A stretch of 11,874 nt of DNA from Candidatus Desantisiibacteriota bacterium. GTDB lineage: Bacteria > JACRDZ01. The stretch covers positions 1 to 11,874 of the forward strand of contig JACQWU010000046.1 of assembly GCA_016209155.1 (NCBI GenBank). Reading direction: 5' to 3'. A program made the translations under genes and the position numbers. The notes below the pieces were generated by a model. The model was not told the origin of the DNA and ran no database searches. It worked only from the letters and a program-made list of their open reading frames with translations. This document shows positions 6,870-11,874 of the stretch, one piece after another. Position 1 is the stretch's first letter. Each line of letters begins with the position of its first letter.

Positions 6870-6898
6870 TTTATACCTCATAGTCATAAATATGTCAA
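6870..6898 (-). promoter_or_regulatory. Near-consensus sigma-70 promoter
   Basis: On the minus strand TTGACA (6893-6898) is followed by a 17-base spacer and TATAAA (6870-6875), one base from the ideal -10. Transcription would start near 6863 and run through the leader into the helical ORF at 6600 and possibly on to the enolase fragment and XRE gene. It is the best promoter in the window. Confidence 0.75.
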
Positions 6899-7055
6899 GA
6901 AAAAAATAAAATTTTTATTTCTCTTCCCTTGATCTTATCTGTCTTATATGGCGAGATTTCATTTTGTTCTGTTTTAAGACATGAAATGGATCAGGTATTA
7001 ATGGGATATGAAATACTTACAGGTAATTGGTAGTTGTTGGAATGTAAATCGTATT
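6899..7055. other. Non-coding gap after comM
   Basis: AT-rich sequence between the comM stop and the promoter at 6870-6898. Only a weak 5-base-pair inverted repeat (GTATT 6995-6999 / AATAC 7012-7016) is visible; no convincing terminator or gene. Confidence 0.4.
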
Positions 7056-8588
7056 TTAAATAAATTTCTGTTCCAGCGTGCGGTATTGAATTGCTTCGGC
7101 AATATGTTCTGTTTCTATATTCAGAGTTCCGGAAAGATCAGCAATCGTCCGCGCGACTTTTAAAATCCTGTCGTATGCCCTTGCGCTTAGTTTCATGCTT
7201 AATATTGCATTCTCCAGTATTTTTTTTGTTTCCGGTGTCAGCTCGCAATGTTTTTTTATATCCTTAGAGCGCATATGGGAATTACAGAAAATATTTTTGC
7301 TGTTTTTAAATCTTTCCTGCTGTATAAAACGCGATTTATTGACACGTGTCCGTATTTCGGAAGACGTCTCAGATTGTTTGTCGTCTGTCAGATCTTTATA
7401 TTTCACAGCCGGTACTTCAAGCATAATATCTATGCGGTCCATTAAAGGTCCGGAAATTTTGGAAAGATATTTTTGTATTTGATTGGGATTGCATATACAT
7501 TCTCTCTCCGGATGTGTGTGAAAGCCGCATGGGCAGGGATTAAGCGCGGCGGCAAGCATAAATCTGGAAGGAAAAGTAAGAGCTTTCAGCGAGCGTGAAA
7601 TTGTTATTTCCCCGTCTTCAATAGGCTGCCGCAATACTTCAAGCACGTTTTTCCTGAATTCCGGCAATTCATCAAGAAAAAGAACTCCATGATGCGCAAG
7701 ACTAACTTCTCCGGGATGAGGAAATGTCCCGCCTCCGATGAGCCCCGCATCAGAAATAGTATGGTGCGGAGAACGGAAAGGTCTTTTAGATATAAGTCCT
7801 TTTTTCCCTGACAATAATCCGGATATACTATGTATTTTCGTTGTTTCAATAGCTTCATCCATGGTCATCTCAGGTAAAATTGTAGGCAGTCGCCGCGCAA
7901 GCATGGTCTTTCCTGAGCCGGGAGGTCCCACCATTAAAATATTGTGTCCTCCTGCCGCGGCAATCTCTATTGCGCGCTTGGCATGTTCCTGCCCTTTGAC
8001 TTCAGAAAAATCCACATCATAATTCATACCTATAGAAAATATTTCCTGCAGATTCAGAATATAAGGAGCTATTTGGAATTCATCATTAAGAAAACCTATG
8101 GCTTCACACAAATTTTTTACAGGATATACATTTAAACCATTTACGACAGCGGCTTCATCTCTATTTTCATAAGGAAGGATAAGTCCGTCAAATTTTTTTT
8201 CTTTAGCATGTATGGCAATAGGCAGAATTCCCTTAACAGATCTTACAGTACCGTCCAAAGATAATTCACCTATGAGGAGATATTTTTTTAGTTTATCCGT
8301 TTTTATATGTTCCTCAGCCTGCAAAATACCCACAGCTATCGGCAGATCAAAACACGGTCCTTCTTTTTTTATATCTGCGGGAGCAAGATTAATGGTTATT
8401 TTTTTTACGGGAAATTCATAATCCGAATTTTTAATTGCAGAAACAACTCTTTCCCTGCTTTCTTTTACAGAAGCGTCGGGCAGTCCAACAACCGAAAAAG
8501 CGGGAAAACCAAGAGATATATCCACTTCAACATCAACCAAATATGCGTCAATACCAATTACAGCACTGGAATATATTTTAGCTAACAT
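7056..8588 (-). CDS. comM: YifB/ComM family Mg-chelatase-like AAA+ ATPase
   Basis: This 510-residue protein has the YifB/ComM architecture: an N-terminal Lon-protease-like (ChlI) domain (about 1-165, with FSVVGLPDASVKESRERV), a Mg-chelatase AAA+ domain with Walker A GPPGSGKT (221-228) and Walker B VLFLDE (302-307), the conserved CPCG (352-355) and DRIDI, and a C-terminal Mg-chelatase-type helical domain. ComM is a hexameric helicase that promotes branch migration during integration of DNA taken up by transformation; YifB proteins occur in many bacteria not known to be competent. I chose the ATG at 8588. An in-frame GTG at 8609 adds seven residues but has no ribosome site and lies close to the predicted transcription start. 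It is divergent from the response regulator and no competence gene is nearby. Confidence 0.93.
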   Translation of the reverse strand: MLAKIYSSAVIGIDAYLVDVEVDISLGFPAFSVVGLPDASVKESRERVVSAIKNSDYEFPVKKITINLAPADIKKEGPCFDLPIAVGILQAEEHIKTDKLKKYLLIGELSLDGTVRSVKGILPIAIHAKEKKFDGLILPYENRDEAAVVNGLNVYPVKNLCEAIGFLNDEFQIAPYILNLQEIFSIGMNYDVDFSEVKGQEHAKRAIEIAAAGGHNILMVGPPGSGKTMLARRLPTILPEMTMDEAIETTKIHSISGLLSGKKGLISKRPFRSPHHTISDAGLIGGGTFPHPGEVSLAHHGVLFLDELPEFRKNVLEVLRQPIEDGEITISRSLKALTFPSRFMLAAALNPCPCGFHTHPERECICNPNQIQKYLSKISGPLMDRIDIMLEVPAVKYKDLTDDKQSETSSEIRTRVNKSRFIQQERFKNSKNIFCNSHMRSKDIKKHCELTPETKKILENAILSMKLSARAYDRILKVARTIADLSGTLNIETEHIAEAIQYRTLEQKFI

Positions 8589-8631
8589 TGTATTATTTTC
8601 CCTTTTCACAGTAATTTTAAATAAGATATAT

Positions 8632-8661
8632 ATTTTAGCAATATAGATTAATAATAGTCAA
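8632..8661 (-). promoter_or_regulatory. Predicted comM promoter
   Basis: On the minus strand TTGACT (8656-8661), an 18-base spacer and TAAAAT (8632-8637) give a good sigma-70-like promoter. Transcription would begin near 8625, about 37 bases before the chosen ATG. This supports the start at 8588 over the GTG at 8609. Confidence 0.6.
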
Positions 8662-8694
8662 ATAAATTATTTTTTTTTGCAACTTATTTATCAG

Positions 8695-8708
8695 AAATTT
8701 GCAAATTT
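8695..8708. promoter_or_regulatory. 14-bp palindrome in the divergent promoter region
   Basis: AAATTTGCAAATTT is a perfect palindrome between the comM promoter and the response-regulator -10. It could bind a regulator acting on both divergent genes, but it is AT-rich in an AT-rich spacer, so chance is a serious alternative. Confidence 0.3.
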
Positions 8709-8734
8709 TTTGGTTTAATGATATATTAAAGGTA

Positions 8735-8740
8735 TATAAT
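8735..8740 (+). promoter_or_regulatory. -10 element of the response-regulator promoter
   Basis: A perfect TATAAT lies about 40 bases before the ATG of the response regulator. No good -35 is found at 16-18 bases upstream (GGTTTA is the nearest), so the promoter may depend on an activator, or the match may be chance in AT-rich sequence. Confidence 0.4.
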
Positions 8741-8780
8741 TTAATATAAAAATTATTTTAGTATAACTAAGGAGATTGAA

Positions 8781-9218
8781 ATGAGCAAAAAGGATAGAAT
8801 TTTAATAGTAGATGATGATCCGGATATAAGAGAATTGCTTTCTCAAAGTTTAAACAGCGATTTATTTGAAATTGCTCTCGCGGAAAACGGTGAAGAAACT
8901 TTACGTATGGTGGGACAGCAAAAACCTGACTTGATAATTCTTGATATAATGATGCCCGGGATTGATGGACTGGAAGTCTGCCGGCGATTAAAAGAAAATC
9001 CTGCGACAAGCAATATCCCTGTTCTTATGCTTACTGCCAAGTCCGGAGTTGGAGATAAAATTGAGGGATTTGTAACAGGTGCTGAAGAATATATAACAAA
9101 ACCTTTTGATCCTATGAATGTAGAAGCCCGTGTTGCCACTATTTTAAGAAGAGTTAAAAGGGAAAGAGCAAAATTTCAAACCGGTGTGCAGAGTACAAAA
9201 AAAGATGGAGTTGTGTGA
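8781..9218 (+). CDS. Single-domain response regulator (CheY-like receiver)
   Basis: This 145-residue protein is one receiver domain. The acidic pair is D11-D12, the phospho-acceptor Asp55 lies in LIILDIMMPG, the switch Thr85 in LMLTAK, and Lys107 in EYITKPF, so all catalytic residues are present. After alpha-5 there is only a basic tail of about 20 residues (RRVKRERAKFQTGVQSTKKDG) and no DNA-binding or enzymatic output domain. It therefore likely works by protein contact, as in phosphorelays or motility control, or the tail may bind RNA or protein. An AAGGAG site lies before the ATG. No histidine kinase is adjacent, so its partner is elsewhere. It is divergent from comM and followed by a long non-coding spacer. 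Confidence 0.92.
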   Translation: MSKKDRILIVDDDPDIRELLSQSLNSDLFEIALAENGEETLRMVGQQKPDLIILDIMMPGIDGLEVCRRLKENPATSNIPVLMLTAKSGVGDKIEGFVTGAEEYITKPFDPMNVEARVATILRRVKRERAKFQTGVQSTKKDGVV

Positions 9219-9235
9219 TTTTTTAGGATAAAAAA

Positions 9236-9422
9236 GCAGAGGCATCAGAGCCAAACTTTTAAGTTCAACAAAAAGAGGTTTTAAACTTTAAATCTTAAAA
9301 TTTTAACCATTATCCGTTAGTCTTAAACCCTAAAACTTAAATCTTAAATCTTGAATCTTGAATTCTTCTGACTTCCCTCTTTGAACTCAATTTTTTCTTA
9401 CTATATGCTCTGTGCCTCTGTC
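9236..9422. repeat. MITE-like degenerate inverted repeat
   Basis: The outer arms GCAGAGGCATCAGAGC (9236-9251) and GCTCTGTGCCTCTGTC (9407-9422) are inverted copies differing by one inserted base and an end base. A second inner pair, 9261-9278 (AAGTTCA..AAAGAGG) and 9376-9388 (CCTCTTTGAACTC), is also inverted. The unit is about 187 bases, non-coding, with no transposase, like a miniature element or a family of intergenic repeats. Target-site duplications are not evident. Confidence 0.55.
9334..9367. repeat. Heptamer tandem repeat (AATCTTA/AATCTTG)
   Basis: Successive seven-base units read AATCTTA (9340), AATCTTG (9347), AATCTTG (9354) and AATTCTT (9361), preceded by a partial AACTTA. Looser copies of the same word lie at 9284-9304. 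The tract is inside the inverted-repeat unit and is non-coding. Confidence 0.65.
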
Positions 9423-9452
9423 AAGAATTTTATGTAGTTAAATAAAAATATT

Positions 9453-9480
9453 ACCTGAATCTGAAGTGCAAGATTCGGGT
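9453..9480. terminator. Hairpin, probable terminator
   Basis: ACCTGAATCT (9453-9462) and AGATTCGGGT (9471-9480) form a 10-base-pair stem (one G-T pair) with an 8-base loop. T-rich sequence follows on both strands (ATTAAATTTTTATTTT on plus, AATATTTTTATTT on minus), so it may end plus-strand transcripts from the response regulator before the HEAT gene. Confidence 0.55.
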
Positions 9481-9563
9481 ATTAAATTTTTATTTTCCCG
9501 CATTCATTAATAACATTTATCTGTAATTGCCACTTTAATATTATTGTTAAAAAGAGAAAAACA

Positions 9564-11874
9564 ATGAAAGCAATTTCAAGAAAAATTGTGATAATTTCAA
9601 TTGCAGCGGCTTTTTTAATAACTAAATTTAATAATATAACAGCAGAATATAATACTGCCAATAAAAATATACCAAAAGATGTACTGGAGAAAATTGAAAT
9701 ATTGGAAAATATGGGGTTGGCAGAGCAATATAAGGTTATTAAAGAATTAGCGGATATGGGGGATAAGGCTATTCCCGCAGTCCCTATATTAATAAAAAAA
9801 TTAAAATATGAAGATTCAGAACTTCGAAAATACTCCGCACAGGCATTGGGCAGTATTAAAGATAATAGTGCTGTTGAACCTTTAATAAAAGCGCTTAAAT
9901 ATAACGATCCGGAAGTTACAACTGCAATAGTTAAATCCCTCGGTAACTTAAAAGATAAAAGATCATTTAATCCGTTAATTGCTTTACTTAAAAACAATAA
10001 AACTAAAAGAATGATACGTCTGGTTATTGTTGATGCCTTATGCGATATTAATGATAAAGGAAGCAGCCCTGTATTAATTGAAATCCTTAATGATGCAGAT
10101 GATGTATTAAGAGTTGCGGCCTCAGGTGCTTTATGGAAACTTGAACATAATGATAAAGCTTTAAATCAATTATTTTCAGCTTTAAAAAGTAAAGATGAAA
10201 ATACAAAAAGAGTAGCGGCTCAGACATTGGCACAATTAAAAGATAATAAATTTGTACCGTTTTTAATTGATGAACTTAATGATAAGGAAAGCAGTATTAA
10301 GGAAAATGCCGCATGGATTTTGGGCAAAATAAAAGATAAACGTGCTGTGGATCCATTGATAGCAGCTTTGAATGATAAAGATACCAATGTCGAAATGTAC
10401 GCGGCGGAAGCATTGGGAGAAATAGGGGACATAAAAGCTATAGAACCACTGCATAGAGTATTCAGGTTTAGCGCGCTAAGTAAAATAAAAGATCCTGAAG
10501 CGTTAAATATCCTAACTGCAATTCTTAAAGATGATTTGTACGGTAGTAATATCAGATGTGAAATCGCTGATGCATTAGGAAAAGCTAAGGAAATTCAGGC
10601 GATTCCGGCATTAATAGAAACATTTAAAGATAAAGATGCTGATCTTAGAAATTATATTGTAATTGCTCTTGATGAAATTAATGATGAAAACACCATGGAT
10701 TTTTTTGTTAATGCCCTCAGAGATGAAGACCGTGATGTAAGAAAAAACGCGATAAAAGCATTAAAAAAAATTAAAAATCCTCAATCGACAGACCTTCTTA
10801 TTAAAGCTCTTAAAGATGAAAACATAAAGGAATATGCCGCTGAAGTTCTTTGTGAAACAGGAAACAGGAAAGCCATTAAACCATTATATGAAATAATTAA
10901 AAATAAAAACGGAGAACTATCAGAAACAGTAATAGAGGCTTTAGGAAAAATAGGCGACGGGCAGGTTGTCGATTATTTAATCGAACTATCTGAAAGTAAA
11001 GACCCGAAAGTTAAAACAATTGCATTGCATGGGTTAATGGCATCAAAAAATGATAAAGCTATAAAACCGCTTCTGGATTTTGCTCTCAAAGAGAAAGACT
11101 TAAGTCTTATTCCTTATAGATTGCAATTACTTGAAAATAAAAAAAATAAAAAAATCGTTGAATATTTGATAGAAAAATTAAAAGATAATGAAGCGGCAAT
11201 AAGAGGCAATGCGGCATTAATTATTGAAAATATTCCTGATAAAAGAGCTATCCCGTCTTTAATTGAAGCTCTTAAGGATAAAGATCAAAATGTTGTAAAT
11301 AATGCCATGAAGGCATTAAAAAGAATATCAAGCTTTGGGTATGGTTCTGATTTATTTATAGACTTGCTCAAAGATGAAAATGAATTCAGCAGATATGTTG
11401 CGATATACATTTTGGGCGGGATGTGTGAGGGGAAGGCGGCTCTCCCTTTGCTTGAAATTTTAGGAGAAAATAAAGATAAAAAAAATCTGAATGTCGCATC
11501 TGATTCATTGCGAAAAATTACTGAAAGATTGGTCCTGCGGCTCAGCTACGACGAAGCGGAAGCGGAGGAAAGAAGAGACGCAGCTCTTTTATTAGGTATG
11601 ATAAATAATAAAAAGACGATAAAACCTTTAATAATGGCCTTAGATGACAGCGATGATATAGTTAAAAAAAATGCGGAAGAATCTTTAAAAAAAATAACAG
11701 GTCAGAATTTTAAAAATAATTCATTGAAATGGAAAATATGGTTTGCCGGGAAAAATGCGGCAGTTGATAGTGAAGATGAAATTCAATCCTTTCCTGATGC
11801 CTGTAAAAATTGGAAATCATTGGTGATTCAATTTGTGGAACTTGAAAATGAAACTATAACTAATTATGAAGCTC
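9564..11874 (+). CDS. Exported HEAT-repeat protein (3' end beyond window)
   Basis: From the ATG at 9564 the frame is open for 770 codons to the window edge, so the gene is incomplete. Residues 1-31 look like a signal peptide or membrane anchor (MKAISRKIVIISIAAAF..ITAEYN). From about residue 55 to 720 there are roughly 20 HEAT/PBS-lyase-type repeats of about 31 residues, with the pattern 'D..VR..AA.ALG.IKD.RAV.PLI.AL.D'. These form an alpha-solenoid used for protein binding, not catalysis. At 723-726 a W..W motif (LKWKIWFAGK) closes the repeat block, as in many HEAT proteins of environmental bacteria. A non-repeat region then begins. A GC-richer segment (about 655-680, LRLSYDEAEAEERR) interrupts one repeat. 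The ribosome site is a weak AAAGAGA. Its partner and role cannot be read from the sequence. Confidence 0.88.
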   Translation, partial: MKAISRKIVIISIAAAFLITKFNNITAEYNTANKNIPKDVLEKIEILENMGLAEQYKVIKELADMGDKAIPAVPILIKKLKYEDSELRKYSAQALGSIKDNSAVEPLIKALKYNDPEVTTAIVKSLGNLKDKRSFNPLIALLKNNKTKRMIRLVIVDALCDINDKGSSPVLIEILNDADDVLRVAASGALWKLEHNDKALNQLFSALKSKDENTKRVAAQTLAQLKDNKFVPFLIDELNDKESSIKENAAWILGKIKDKRAVDPLIAALNDKDTNVEMYAAEALGEIGDIKAIEPLHRVFRFSALSKIKDPEALNILTAILKDDLYGSNIRCEIADALGKAKEIQAIPALIETFKDKDADLRNYIVIALDEINDENTMDFFVNALRDEDRDVRKNAIKALKKIKNPQSTDLLIKALKDENIKEYAAEVLCETGNRKAIKPLYEIIKNKNGELSETVIEALGKIGDGQVVDYLIELSESKDPKVKTIALHGLMASKNDKAIKPLLDFALKEKDLSLIPYRLQLLENKKNKKIVEYLIEKLKDNEAAIRGNAALIIENIPDKRAIPSLIEALKDKDQNVVNNAMKALKRISSFGYGSDLFIDLLKDENEFSRYVAIYILGGMCEGKAALPLLEILGENKDKKNLNVASDSLRKITERLVLRLSYDEAEAEERRDAALLLGMINNKKTIKPLIMALDDSDDIVKKNAEESLKKITGQNFKNNSLKWKIWFAGKNAAVDSEDEIQSFPDACKNWKSLVIQFVELENETITNYEA

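Larger units (their letters stand above)
9219..9563. other. Non-coding spacer with repeats
   Basis: This 345-base gap lacks a gene on either strand that I would support. A minus-strand frame over 9482-9997 is the reverse shadow of the HEAT-repeat gene. Its left two thirds are a degenerate inverted-repeat unit with an inner AATCTTA/G heptamer tract, followed by a terminator-like hairpin at 9453-9480. No clear promoter for the HEAT gene is seen in the last 80 bases. Confidence 0.6.

Noticed and set aside
8589-8609. GTG start of comM at 8609
   Set aside because: No Shine-Dalgarno sequence precedes it and it lies within about 16 bases of the predicted transcription start; the ATG at 8588 gives the usual MLAKIYS-type N-terminus.
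9482-9997. Minus-strand reading frame of 171 codons
   Set aside because: It is the reverse shadow of the HEAT-repeat gene, whose plus-strand frame is open for 770 codons with a clear repeat pattern. The hydrophobic product is the usual antisense of Lys/Asp/Asn-rich repeats.

Overview
The window is AT-rich (about one third GC by eye) bacterial DNA. It encodes a lipoprotein with a lipobox, PfkA-family phosphofructokinases, PyrR, an RluA-type pseudouridine synthase, a ComM/YifB ATPase, a CheY-like receiver and a long exported HEAT-repeat protein. This mix, with the low GC, suggests an uncultured bacterium from a lineage rich in HEAT-repeat proteins and using PPi-type glycolysis (Omnitrophota- or Elusimicrobiota-like). 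That placement is an inference; no rRNA or other marker here fixes the phylum.

Layout. Positions 1-503 hold no recognisable gene. Positions 504-3379 (+) form a tight three-gene unit: a lipoprotein and two tandem phosphofructokinases. Their phosphoryl-donor residues differ: Gly/Lys (ATP-like) in the first, Asp/Lys (PPi-type) in the second. This unit ends stop-to-stop against a minus-strand block (8588 down to 3380). In transcription order the block holds comM, a promoter and leader with a small helical ORF, a truncated enolase start, a small XRE regulator, an RluA/RluD-type pseudouridine synthase, pyrR and an unknown acidic protein. The rluD-pyrR pairing matches the conserved order in Bacillus-type genomes.

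The stretch of about 1.5 kb between rluD and comM (about 5390-6900) is the accessory-looking part. It holds an XRE gene with a perfect palindrome just upstream, a roughly 54-residue 5' fragment of eno fused to unrelated sequence, an unrecognised 115-residue helical protein, a near-consensus promoter, tiny ORFs with their own Shine-Dalgarno sites, and an orphan full-length Shine-Dalgarno sequence in a small hairpin.

From 8589 a divergent promoter region separates comM (-) from a single-domain response regulator (+). A non-coding 345-bp spacer follows, with a degenerate long inverted repeat, a heptamer tract and a terminator-like hairpin. From 9564 to the right edge runs a HEAT-repeat protein with an N-terminal signal, open for at least 770 codons and cut by the window end.

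No rRNA, tRNA, CRISPR array, transposase or integrase was found. The most informative observations are the donor-residue split between the tandem kinases, the eno fragment and its junction, and the leader/operator structures of the 5.4-6.9 kb segment.
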